64,000 bases of DNA from Geobacteraceae bacterium (GTDB lineage Bacteria; Desulfobacterota; Desulfuromonadia; Geobacterales; Geobacteraceae): NCBI GenBank assembly GCA_009773645.1, contig WSYB01000014.1, forward strand, positions 1-64,000, given 5' to 3'. Every line of letters starts with the position of its first letter. Position 1 is the first letter of the stretch. Of this stretch, positions 15,584 through 23,055 are shown in pieces. Position numbers and translations under genes: made by a program. The notes beneath the pieces were generated by a model. That model saw nothing but the letters and a program-made list of their open reading frames with translations, made no database searches and was not told the DNA's origin.

Positions 15584-17371
15584 TTATTTGTGGTTTATTC
15601 CTGCAAACTGTGCCTGTTTCTGGTGGTAGTATCCGATGGCAAATTGGCCTTGCTCTTCCAGTAAAAACAACTGCGGAAATTTCTGAATATCAACGTCCTT
15701 GCACAACTCCTGAAGCTCCTTATCCAGAGAGACTGCCAGCCCAGGTTTTTCGCTTTTCAGCTTGGTAAAGTGTTTTGAATGCAGGTTGAACAACCTACCA
15801 AAAGCCGCTGCCGGTGAAGTCATGGCATAGGTAAAATACTTCTCCCGTATGCCGGCATTCCTGTCTCCCAATGCCGCATACTGAATGCTCTCCAGCTTTG
15901 CGAAAATCTGTCCGCAAACGTAGGCAATCGGCCTGTCTCCTTGTACCGTGTTCTCCGTAATCATAAAACCACCTCCCTTGTTGTTTCGATTCAATATGAG
16001 TTTGATGAGGGCAGCCCGCTCTGCGGTAACATCTAAGCGGGAACGCTGCAGGGCCTTTGTTAAAATCCAAAGTGGAATTGTGGAGTTCTGTAATGCTGCT
16101 TTCCAGAGAGAAGCTGCAACCCTAGCTGTTGCAGTATCATCTTTGTCATACTCATAGCTGCCATCGCTTTTTATCCTCTGTCTCTGACAGCTTCTTGCCA
16201 GATAGTACAATGGGGCGTAATTCGTGAGTACCTTCTTCTGGTCAAAATCATATTTGTCTATGGCGACATCCCTGAACCAAAGAGCAATAGATGTCCTGAA
16301 ATCACCAAGGCTGGTTTCAATCCAGTCCCGTACCGCTATCCGTGCGGCTGCGCCTGAGAGGGTGCAGGAGTAAAAACGTTCTGGTTCAAGATAACGAGCG
16401 TCTTTTTCCTTTCCTGAAGCCAATGACTCAATCATCTTTGCCACGTCTGCGGCAGACGGCACTTCTAACAGGTCCATTTCATCCAACGCTTGATTGTTGC
16501 GGGTCCAGAAGACCATCGCGGTATCAGAACCGAAGTTTCTACGGTTGGTATAACGAAATTGGGGCTTTGTTTTTCCCTTTTTGTCCGTGACAGGAATTTC
16601 GTTACCAGACGACAGAAGCCAGTTTAGCCCTTCCACATATGTTTTTGCGCAATTGGTGCAGACCGATGAGTTTCTGTTGCCTTTCAACTCATATGATTCA
16701 AAGGCATTTTCGTTGTATGAGACAAGTGCGCAGCCAGCAGTCTGTCCATCAGGAACTTTCTTGATCATCCCATGGGGAATGTCCTCAACTGGAAAATCGG
16801 TCTTACCGCATACAGAGCACGGCCTTGTTGCCCCGGATAACTGTTCCTGTTGAAACGATTCATACTTTGAAATGATCGCATTGAGAACTTCAGGTTTTTC
16901 ATGAATACGAACCGCTTCAGCCTGTACCCTGAATCCGATATTGCCGATGATCTTTTTCTTGATCTTCTTGTCATCAGTTGCAGCAATTGATTCAAACTGT
17001 TCTAATGCCTTATCGAGACCAATTGCTTTATTATGATGGTAAAAGGCAATAATCGGGGCTAGCTCCTGCAACTGCTGATAGTCAGCGATTTTGTCCAGGT
17101 ATAATTGATGTTTCTTCTTGGAAGGATCACCGCCATAACAAAGGACTTCTTCCGGTTTATCGAGCAACAACCGCGCTTTTCCTTTTTTTGCAGTAATCGC
17201 CTCCGCAGGCGTCAGTTTATCGTCAATAAACAGAAGTTGCTGAAAGCATCCATCCTGGCTGACAACCAACTCCATTGAAATCAACTCTTCCTTTAACGCA
17301 TCATGAACCCACGCATTTTCATCCTTCCCTGCACGCAGAGTTTTCCCCAATTGACTCAGCTCCCTGATCAT
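15584..17371 (-). CDS. cas8c: Cas8c (Csd1), type I-C Cascade large subunit
   Basis: 595 residues, normal for Csd1. A zinc-ribbon-like pair CSVCGKTD (about 196) and CTNCAKTY (about 240) is clear, followed by the conserved region VFWTRNNQALDEMDLLEV and a helical C-terminal third. Cas8c recognises the PAM and opens target DNA; in I-C systems an internal start also yields Cas11, the small subunit, from the C-terminal part. Its ATG overlaps the cas5c stop by four bases. AT-rich compared with genes outside the cas3-cas7 block. Confidence 0.95.
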   Translation of the reverse strand: MIRELSQLGKTLRAGKDENAWVHDALKEELISMELVVSQDGCFQQLLFIDDKLTPAEAITAKKGKARLLLDKPEEVLCYGGDPSKKKHQLYLDKIADYQQLQELAPIIAFYHHNKAIGLDKALEQFESIAATDDKKIKKKIIGNIGFRVQAEAVRIHEKPEVLNAIISKYESFQQEQLSGATRPCSVCGKTDFPVEDIPHGMIKKVPDGQTAGCALVSYNENAFESYELKGNRNSSVCTNCAKTYVEGLNWLLSSGNEIPVTDKKGKTKPQFRYTNRRNFGSDTAMVFWTRNNQALDEMDLLEVPSAADVAKMIESLASGKEKDARYLEPERFYSCTLSGAAARIAVRDWIETSLGDFRTSIALWFRDVAIDKYDFDQKKVLTNYAPLYYLARSCQRQRIKSDGSYEYDKDDTATARVAASLWKAALQNSTIPLWILTKALQRSRLDVTAERAALIKLILNRNNKGGGFMITENTVQGDRPIAYVCGQIFAKLESIQYAALGDRNAGIREKYFTYAMTSPAAAFGRLFNLHSKHFTKLKSEKPGLAVSLDKELQELCKDVDIQKFPQLFLLEEQGQFAIGYYHQKQAQFAGINHK

Positions 17372-18102
17372 AGTACCGCCTCCTCTTCTTCCCGCTGGTT
17401 AAACTCATAGACCAAGGAGGATACTTCACTATCTATCGGCGGTTGAATATGTGTAGAGCGCATCATCTGCTCATTCTCGGGAACTTCACAATCCAAGACA
17501 CCGTTTCGTATCGCCACATCATGAAAAAACAGTGGTTCCGGCTTGCCGTTCGCATCATAAAAAATATCGAACAACATACTGCCGATGGGGATCGTTTCCT
17601 GAATCGGTTGTTCAGTTTCATCCGGTTTCATAAACTCTGCCGAAAACTCGCGCGTTCCCAGGTACGGCCTGCGCCAGCACTGCCCTTTCTTAACCCTGCG
17701 TGGGAAAATTCCCTCTCTTCCCTCTGCCATTCCTACATACTTTTCAAACGCCGACTTGCTCAATGGTTGCGGCATAAAGATGGATGCCTCAATGATGTAC
17801 GCCACATCCCGCAAGATCACACTGTTGCGCTGGGCGCGCTTTTCTTCGATGATAATCGGATTACGCCCCTGTTTGGAGTTGATTTCGTTGCGTTTGATCG
17901 TCGTGAAACGAACCTGATTCAGAACGATAATTCGCCTGACATACCACTGAAATTCCGGCTTCCAAAGTATAGAATCAAGTATTCCCCGCGCTGCCGACGG
18001 AGTCATGCACGGATACGACATCCGTTCCACCTTCAGATCCGGCCTGGTAAAACAGGCAAAATCTCCTTTCACCTTTACTCGCACTATTCGGTCATCGAGC
18101 AT
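17368..18102 (-). CDS. cas5c: Cas5c (Cas5d), crRNA-processing endonuclease of type I-C
   Basis: 244 residues from the ATG at 18102, five bases after AGGAGG; another ATG at 18120 overlaps the cas3 stop but has no site. Contains VKGDFACFTRPDLKVERMSYP and MTPSAARGILDSILW, the RAMP-fold signature of I-C Cas5. In I-C systems this protein replaces Cas6: it cuts the repeat and holds the 5' handle. Ends YEFNQREEEEAVL. Tightly packed between cas3 and cas8c. Confidence 0.95.
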   Translation of the reverse strand: MLDDRIVRVKVKGDFACFTRPDLKVERMSYPCMTPSAARGILDSILWKPEFQWYVRRIIVLNQVRFTTIKRNEINSKQGRNPIIIEEKRAQRNSVILRDVAYIIEASIFMPQPLSKSAFEKYVGMAEGREGIFPRRVKKGQCWRRPYLGTREFSAEFMKPDETEQPIQETIPIGSMLFDIFYDANGKPEPLFFHDVAIRNGVLDCEVPENEQMMRSTHIQPPIDSEVSSLVYEFNQREEEEAVL

Positions 18103-18116
18103 CTGTGCCTCCTGTT

Positions 18117-20291
18117 TCATACCACATAGTTATCTGCCTCCATCGGGGCTACGGAAACGCCCGTAGCCGGATCGTAATTGCCATACCAAACCTTGAAGCC
18201 TTGCGGCATGATCTTGATATCTTCCCTGTTCCGGAAAATGAAGTTTTCGTAGACCTGCACCGTGTAGGGCTGCATGTTGCGGTAATCATCCCGCGACAAA
18301 AACTCCTTATATTGCAACGAATGCAGCAATTGCCTGCTTTCTTCGTTGTAGTTGTATATAAAAATCCCTTCTGAGCCGTCTTTTATGATGTGATAGATGT
18401 CGTTCACTATTTCAAAATTGAACTCCTTGCGGGCGTTGTTTATTCCGTATTTGTCAGGTTCGACATAAAGATCCACAACATCAGCATAATATTTTTCGAA
18501 TACATCATGCCTGTAGAGCTGGTTTATATCGGCCTTGATCAACTCTTCCGCGTACCCGGCGCAGGCTGCATATGTCTTGTCCGGCATCCCACCATCCTGC
18601 AATTTGAACAAAAACACCTTGCCGTAACCGATCAGATTGCCCTCGCGATTGCAGCGTCCGGCAGCTTGTATAACCGCCTCCAGCGGTGCCATTGCTCGAA
18701 ACAGCACAGGAAAGTCAAAATCAACGCCTGCTTCAATAAGTTGAGTGGAAACAGCCAGAATTTTCTTCTTTTCCGCCAGATCAGCCCTGATTTTTTTGAC
18801 TACCTCTTTGCGATGGGCTGGACACATCGACGTTGACAAATGGTATCTGTGCTCCCAATTGCCAAGGGCTTTCATGGCATTGTGAAACTCAAGAGCAGCC
18901 TTCTTTGTATTAAAAATGACGAGAGTTGAATCATCATTCTCAACTACCACCTCTGATAATCTGCCGTAATCCACGGGAGCCAAATCTTCCAACAGGTGGT
19001 ATTCAACACGCCTCGTCTTGTCATAAAGAACCCCCGGTTCCGCGATCAATGGGCAGATAGAATTTATGCCGTCAAACCTTGGTCTTTTTTCAAAGGCAGG
19101 CTGAGTGGCAGTGCAGAACAGAAACGATGACCTCATAACTGCCTGAACATCCATGAGCATTTGTAAGGTTGACACTATCACTTCCTTGGGGAGTGACTGA
19201 ACCTCATCAAAGATGACAACCGATTCAGCGATATTGTGAACCTTGCGGCATTTGGATGGTTTGTTGCTGAACAGCGATTCAAAAAATTGCACCGTGGTCG
19301 TCACAATAATGGGATAATCCCAGTTCTCGCAAGCCAGTTGCTTTCGTATTTGCTCTAGTGTCAGATCCTCTTTTTTATCTCCACCATCTTTTTTCCCTTC
19401 GTTGTAAGAGGAATGATGCTCAAGAACCCATTCTTCCCCAAGAATTCTTTTCAGATCTTGTGCGGTTTGGTCAATAATGTTGATATACGGAAGGACGATT
19501 ATGATTCGTTTTAATCCATTTTGCTTTGCGTGGCGTAAGGCCCACGCTAACGATGTCAGCGTTTTCCCCATACCAGTTGGAAGCGCCAGCGAGTAAAAGC
19601 CAGACGACAGTGAAGCCTTGTTGACAGCCTGATCTCGTGCCATGTTGCGTAACTGGTTGATTTCGCCTTCTTTGGATTTTTTTAAAAACTCCATCTCCAA
19701 TTTGTCAATCATCAGGTCAATCGGCAATTCACGCTCTGGACGCATTGCGGATTTTTCCGGCTCAAAATGCTCTTCAGTTGAAAGCCAGTCGCTGTCGGTC
19801 AATGCGCTGAATAGGTATCTGGTAAATATTTCCCGCTGAAAGGGTTCAGCAAAGGATATCGCTTCCGATGGCTTGATTTCAGCCTCATTGACTCTTGTAT
19901 CACATAAAAAACATTTCACTATGCCTTCAAAATCGGATACTTCACCACGTTTATAAGACTCAGTATCGCTCTTCCATGCCGAATTATCTGGTAGCCCCTT
20001 ATGATGGCCGTCAATCGCAATCGAAGCCTCAAGTATCTTATGAATTCTCGCATATCCGGCGCCCCACGAAGCATGAGGAACGCTGCCACGTCTTCCGCCG
20101 TTTATGAGGTAGCTCTGAAATGCTGGCTGATACTTGCCAAAGTCATGCAAGAGACCCGTCATCTTGAAAATTGGTTTGTAGTTTTCTTTGCATGCAAATG
20201 ATTCCGCAAGTTGCGCGGTTTCATGCAGGTGTTTTGATAAAAGATGTTTTTCATTATTATCATTTTCTGAATGAGCAAAATATTCCGTCAT
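18117..20291 (-). CDS. cas3: Cas3 nuclease-helicase (type I-C)
   Basis: 724 residues. The HD nuclease domain comes first: LLHDFGKY (His49-Asp50) and DGHHKGL near 95. The helicase core has Walker A PTGMGKT (about 232), DEVQ as the DExH box (about 358), FCTATQPAF and QAAGRCNREG. Cas3 is recruited by Cascade and degrades target DNA. Its GAGGAGG site lies within the last codons of an upstream cas3 remnant, and the ATG overlaps that remnant's stop. Intact and AT-rich; with cas5c, cas8c and cas7 it forms a block that looks transferred as a unit. Confidence 0.97.
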   Translation of the reverse strand: MTEYFAHSENDNNEKHLLSKHLHETAQLAESFACKENYKPIFKMTGLLHDFGKYQPAFQSYLINGGRRGSVPHASWGAGYARIHKILEASIAIDGHHKGLPDNSAWKSDTESYKRGEVSDFEGIVKCFLCDTRVNEAEIKPSEAISFAEPFQREIFTRYLFSALTDSDWLSTEEHFEPEKSAMRPERELPIDLMIDKLEMEFLKKSKEGEINQLRNMARDQAVNKASLSSGFYSLALPTGMGKTLTSLAWALRHAKQNGLKRIIIVLPYINIIDQTAQDLKRILGEEWVLEHHSSYNEGKKDGGDKKEDLTLEQIRKQLACENWDYPIIVTTTVQFFESLFSNKPSKCRKVHNIAESVVIFDEVQSLPKEVIVSTLQMLMDVQAVMRSSFLFCTATQPAFEKRPRFDGINSICPLIAEPGVLYDKTRRVEYHLLEDLAPVDYGRLSEVVVENDDSTLVIFNTKKAALEFHNAMKALGNWEHRYHLSTSMCPAHRKEVVKKIRADLAEKKKILAVSTQLIEAGVDFDFPVLFRAMAPLEAVIQAAGRCNREGNLIGYGKVFLFKLQDGGMPDKTYAACAGYAEELIKADINQLYRHDVFEKYYADVVDLYVEPDKYGINNARKEFNFEIVNDIYHIIKDGSEGIFIYNYNEESRQLLHSLQYKEFLSRDDYRNMQPYTVQVYENFIFRNREDIKIMPQGFKVWYGNYDPATGVSVAPMEADNYVV

Positions 20292-20455
20292 AACCCAACC
20301 TCCTCATGCCACGCCCCCGCCAGCCTGCCCCACCCGGCACACCCGAATATGGGGGCAACCCCCGCCGCTCGCTCCGCTGTCCCGCGCAGGCGCTCCTCCA
20401 GCCCGTGCACCCGCCCATCCTCCGCCACATGGGCAATCGGTTGCTCGTTGTTCAT
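20288..20455 (-). pseudogene. Remnant of a second cas3 start, cut at the HD motif
   Basis: 55 codons from ATG 20455 (GGAGGAT site). It reads IAHVAEDGRVHGLEERLRG, then GCAGWGRLAGAWHEEVGL. This is how another branch of I-C Cas3 begins, where the next residues would be the D of WHDLGKY. The likeness stops exactly there, at the ribosome site of the present cas3. It is GC-rich, unlike the cas3 that follows. A 31-bp stretch (20392-20422) is identical to 21886-21916. I read it as the left-hand scar of replacement of a resident cas3. Confidence 0.8.
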
Positions 20456-20597
20456 ACATCCTCCTTCTCCCCCTTCCCCCAATACCTCCCAATACCCCTC
20501 CATCACTCCCCCAGATTCCCCCTTCCCGCCTGCCAAAGTCGTACGGCGGACAGGTGCCGAAGGGGGAGCTGATTTTCCCGAAAAATATATCCCAGAC

Positions 20598-20615
20598 TTG
20601 CGACATAATAAGTCG
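20598..20615 (-). promoter_or_regulatory. Candidate operator upstream of the cas3 remnant
   Basis: TTGCGACATAATAAGTCG, a dyad with CGAC/GTCG arms. The same sequence with two differences lies at 21994-22011 upstream of the other cas3-like start. No regulator gene is nearby. Confidence 0.5.
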
Positions 20616-20644
20616 TTCTGATGTTGTTTTTTTCAGCAATTTCT

Positions 20645-20739
20645 CCTCTTATATGCCCCTGCCGTAAGGCGGGCGGCCACGCGGGGCCGCCCCTACATGA
20701 CCCTTCTGAACCTGGGCGGCCACACGGGGCCGCCCCTAC
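20645..20739. repeat. REP-like GCCCCTAC repeats downstream of RAYT
   Basis: Two near-identical units, GGGCGGCCACGCGGGGCCGC and GGGCGGCCACACGGGGCCGC, each ending in CCCTAC (GCCCCTAC at 20689-20696 and 20732-20739). They are GTAGGGGC cores on the minus strand. The second overlaps the RAYT stop codon. Apart from these and the dyad, the 280 bp between RAYT and the cas3 remnant holds only C-rich, low-complexity sequence. Confidence 0.75.
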
Positions 20740-21317
20740 GCAAAATCGGGGTTTTCCTCGTCTTCCTCCCATCTCTTGGGGTTGCATTGAATGTATTCCC
20801 GGATGCCGGTTAATTCGTTTTCATTGCGGATCACCCGCTCATAATAATTGCGCTGCCAGACGGGAACGCCGGGATTGTCGCGCATCTGGTTGATCTGTTT
20901 CGTCGTTTGGTATTTGAAATAACCGACGATCTGGCCAAGGGTCGGTTTCCGTAGGGGCGGGGTTTCCCCGCCCTGGGTTTCTCCGCCCTGATTTTGGTTA
21001 TCCGGCGAAATCGGGCGGGGTGACCCAGCCCCTACAATTGCGACGATACCGTGCACATGGTTAGGCATGATGACGAATGCATCCAACACGACGTGCGGGT
21101 AATGTTCCGGCAACCCCTCCCATACGGCCTGGACGATATCACCTGCCGGGTTCAGCCGGACAGACTCTTCCACGATCTCACCGAACAGGCATTCCGGGCG
21201 GGGCAACCCCGCCCCTACATGTACACGAATCGTGACGAAATAGGCGCCGGCAATGGAATAATCATATCCCTTCAGGCGTATAGACCGACGGCGGTGAATT
21301 TCCGGATTGTATTTCAT
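20736..21317 (-). CDS. REP-associated tyrosine transposase (RAYT, TnpA-REP)
   Basis: 193 residues. Y1-HUH features are visible: MPNHVHGI supplies the HUH histidines (about 85) and REYIQCNPKRW near the end holds the likely nucleophilic Tyr. The opening RRRSIRLKGYDYS and GAYFVTI are typical of the family. RAYTs are single-copy, IS200-like enzymes that act on REP hairpins starting with GTAG. Three GTAGGGGC cores lie inside this reading frame (20951, 21028, 21211) and are read through in frame as VGAGLPRP-like peptides. The start overlaps the exonuclease stop (ATGA), so the two genes are coupled. Confidence 0.9.
   Translation of the reverse strand: MKYNPEIHRRRSIRLKGYDYSIAGAYFVTIRVHVGAGLPRPECLFGEIVEESVRLNPAGDIVQAVWEGLPEHYPHVVLDAFVIMPNHVHGIVAIVGAGSPRPISPDNQNQGGETQGGETPPLRKPTLGQIVGYFKYQTTKQINQMRDNPGVPVWQRNYYERVIRNENELTGIREYIQCNPKRWEEDEENPDFA
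20951..21218. repeat. Three REP cores inside the RAYT coding region
   Basis: GTAGGGGC at 20951-20958 and its complement GCCCCTAC at 21028-21035 and 21211-21218, each with the GGGG/CCCC hairpin partner (for example GGCGGGGTTTCCCCGCC). All keep the frame open. The translated inserts are VGAGLPRPE, VGAGSPRPIS and GGETPPLRKP. Confidence 0.8.
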
Positions 21318-21949
21318 TCAATCCCCTCCTCTATCGCCACCCACACCCGCGCCGTCAGCCGCGCATCGTCAAGCGCCCGGTGGGTCTGCGCCCCGCCCGG
21401 GAGCGAACCGAACAGATGGCGGTAGACGGTCTCCAGCCGGTGATTGGGCAAGTGCGGCAATGCCTGACGACTGCGACTCACGGTGCAGTGCCAGCGGTTC
21501 GAGAACCGCTTCCCCAGCCGGGCCAATTCATGACGAATGAAGGTGCTGTCGAAGCTGGCGTTGTGGGCGACCAGCGGCGCGTCGGCGACGAATTCCAGGA
21601 ACCGGGGCCAGACCTCGGCAGGGGTCGGCTTGCCAAGCAGCATGTCCGGCGAGCTGCCGTGGACCCGGTATGCCCCGGCAGCGATGGGGGCGTCAACTTC
21701 GATCAGAGTACCCAGCTCCGCCACGATGCGCCCTTCCTCTATCACCACCGCGCCGACCTCGATAACCCGCCCGCCCCTAGCCACCGACATGCCGGTCGTC
21801 TCCACATCCACCACCACGTGGCGTCTTGCCTGCATCAACCTATCCTCCCGCTCATTTCCCGCCCTCTCAACAGTCCCCCGCAGGTGCTCCTCCAGCCCGT
21901 GCACCCGCCCATCCTCGGCAACATGTGTGATCAACGCTTTGCCGTTCAT
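21314..21949 (-). CDS. DnaQ-like DEDDh 3'-5' exonuclease with a Cas3-like N-terminus
   Basis: 211 residues from ATG 21949 (CGGAGG site). Residues 1-32 (ITHVAEDGRVHGLEEHLRG and on) copy the start of the cas3 remnant at 20288-20455. The exonuclease follows from about 42: VVVDVETTG (D, E), NASFDSTFI (D) and HRALDDA (H, D), a full active site as in DNA polymerase epsilon subunits. An internal ATG at 21835 with GGGAGG upstream would give the exonuclease alone (173 residues) and may be the true start. It heads the minus-strand cas region and overlaps RAYT. DEDDh enzymes trim prespacers in some CRISPR systems, which may matter here because cas4 is broken; that is inference. Confidence 0.85.
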   Translation of the reverse strand: MNGKALITHVAEDGRVHGLEEHLRGTVERAGNEREDRLMQARRHVVVDVETTGMSVARGGRVIEVGAVVIEEGRIVAELGTLIEVDAPIAAGAYRVHGSSPDMLLGKPTPAEVWPRFLEFVADAPLVAHNASFDSTFIRHELARLGKRFSNRWHCTVSRSRQALPHLPNHRLETVYRHLFGSLPGGAQTHRALDDARLTARVWVAIEEGIE

Positions 21950-21993
21950 CCCCCATCCTCCGGAAAAAACAATGTAAAAATTTTATCAAAAGG

Positions 21994-22013
21994 TTGCGAC
22001 AAAATAAGTCGCA
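21994..22013 (-). promoter_or_regulatory. Candidate operator upstream of the exonuclease
   Basis: TGCGAC-aaaataa-GTCGCA, a perfect 6-bp dyad with 7-bp spacer (21995-22013), about 46 bp before the start codon. It shares TTGCGACAWAATAAGTCG with 20598-20615. A TAAAAT box lies between it and the gene on the minus strand. Confidence 0.55.
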
Positions 22014-22041
22014 TTCCATTAGGTTTCTTTTAATATATTTA

Positions 22042-22193
22042 GTTTCCATCCGGAAACTCTGGATGAGAAACTATTGGTTTCCAATTTGGAAACGAGGATT
22101 TTTTCGTTCTGGCAAGGAAATCAAGGGATTGCGCGGAGGCGTACATCGGTACGCCGCACCCAGGACGGAAAAAGACCGTTTCCGGATGGAAAC
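22042..22193. repeat. Cluster of GTTTCC/GGAAAC palindromes and a GC-rich hairpin
   Basis: Three palindromes: GTTTCC-atcc-GGAAAC (22042-22057), GTTTCC-aattt-GGAAAC (22077-22093) and GTTTCC-ggat-GGAAAC (22178-22193). The first and third are exact reverse complements, so they also form a 16-bp inverted pair about 120 bp apart. Between them is GCGGAGGCGTA-catcgg-TACGCCGC (near 22134-22158), which also occurs in the palindromic element at 41140-41259. No gene is supported in the 380 bp from 21950 to 22333. Confidence 0.7.
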
Positions 22194-22333
22194 TGTAGCA
22201 ATACACCCGAACTGCCCCCATTTCAACCAGGATTTCCCTGACACGCCCAACCAAGAAAGCCGCCCCCATCTGAAAAAAGAATCAGACAAGGACGGCTTAT
22301 AAATTTACATCCATTGATAGTGAACAGCCACCC

Positions 22334-22981
22334 TCAGTGCCCCGCCGCGCTCCCCCACAGCTCCTTGAGCCTCTTGTCGCGGCCGCACCCCTGGCGGTAG
22401 AACTTGTAACGGATCGGGTTCTTCTTGTAGTAGTGCTGGTGGTACTCCTCGGCGGGATAAAACTCGGCGGCGGGAGTGATTTCGGTGACAATCGGCTCCT
22501 TGAACGGCTTGGACCGCTCCAGCGCCCCCTTCGATTTAAGTGCCGACTGTCTCTGTGCCTCGCTGTGATAGAAGATGGCGCTGCGGTACTGGTTCCCCAC
22601 GTCGCAGAACTGCCGGTCCCTGACCGTCGGATCGATGTTGCGCCAGAAGATGTCCAGGAGCCTCTCGTAGCTTGTTTTTGCCGGGTCGAAGACGACCTGG
22701 ACCGACTCCGCATGGCCGGTCTTCCCGGCCGAGACCTCTTCGTAGGTGGGGTTCTTTTTATGTCCGCCCGCATAGCCTGCCGTGACCGAAACCACACCGG
22801 GGAGCCTGTCGAACGGCTCCTCCATGCACCAGAAGCACCCACCCGCAAAGGTCGCCTTTTCAAGCCGCCTCTCGCCGGCCGCCGGTTCGGCGCCTTCCAC
22901 CGGAATCGGTTGCGACGCAAAGAGCAGCGTGACGAGGATCAGGATCAAAAGATTGCGTAAATTGATGGGCGAACTCTTCAT
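22334..22981 (-). CDS. msrA: Peptide-methionine (S)-S-oxide reductase MsrA
   Basis: 215 residues from ATG 22981. A signal-like hydrophobic start (about 9-25) suggests a periplasmic or membrane-anchored form. The active-site motif GGCFWCMEEPF is near residue 48; GYAGG and the conserved YRSAIFYHS and EYHQHYY segments follow. It reduces S-methionine sulfoxide with thioredoxin-type electrons, repairing oxidised proteins. A REP-like palindrome lies just upstream. Confidence 0.95.
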   Translation of the reverse strand: MKSSPINLRNLLILILVTLLFASQPIPVEGAEPAAGERRLEKATFAGGCFWCMEEPFDRLPGVVSVTAGYAGGHKKNPTYEEVSAGKTGHAESVQVVFDPAKTSYERLLDIFWRNIDPTVRDRQFCDVGNQYRSAIFYHSEAQRQSALKSKGALERSKPFKEPIVTEITPAAEFYPAEEYHQHYYKKNPIRYKFYRQGCGRDKRLKELWGSAAGH

Positions 22982-23001
22982 GGCATGCAAATCCCCCTGA
23001 A

Positions 23002-23022
23002 TCCCCCTTTGCGAAAGGGGGA
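23002..23022. repeat. CCCCCTTT-gcg-AAAGGGGG palindrome
   Basis: Perfect 9-bp arms, preceded by AAATCCCCCTGAA. The same element occurs twice, in opposite orientation, at 44626-44711 between gspE and gspD. A dispersed repeat family, probably REP-like. Confidence 0.7.
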
Positions 23023-23055
23023 CGTTAAAAGATATCCCTTATTTGCGGCCAGGCT

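Noticed and set aside
17368-18120. Missing cas6 as evidence of an incomplete system
   Set aside because: Type I-C systems lack cas6; Cas5c processes the crRNA.
20503-20893. Small open frames around the REP repeats downstream of RAYT
   Set aside because: Their sequence comes from the GGCGGCC/GCCCCTAC repeats and carries no protein signal.
21994-22302. 102-codon plus-strand frame between the exonuclease and msrA
   Set aside because: It runs through palindromic repeats and lacks a ribosome site and family likeness.
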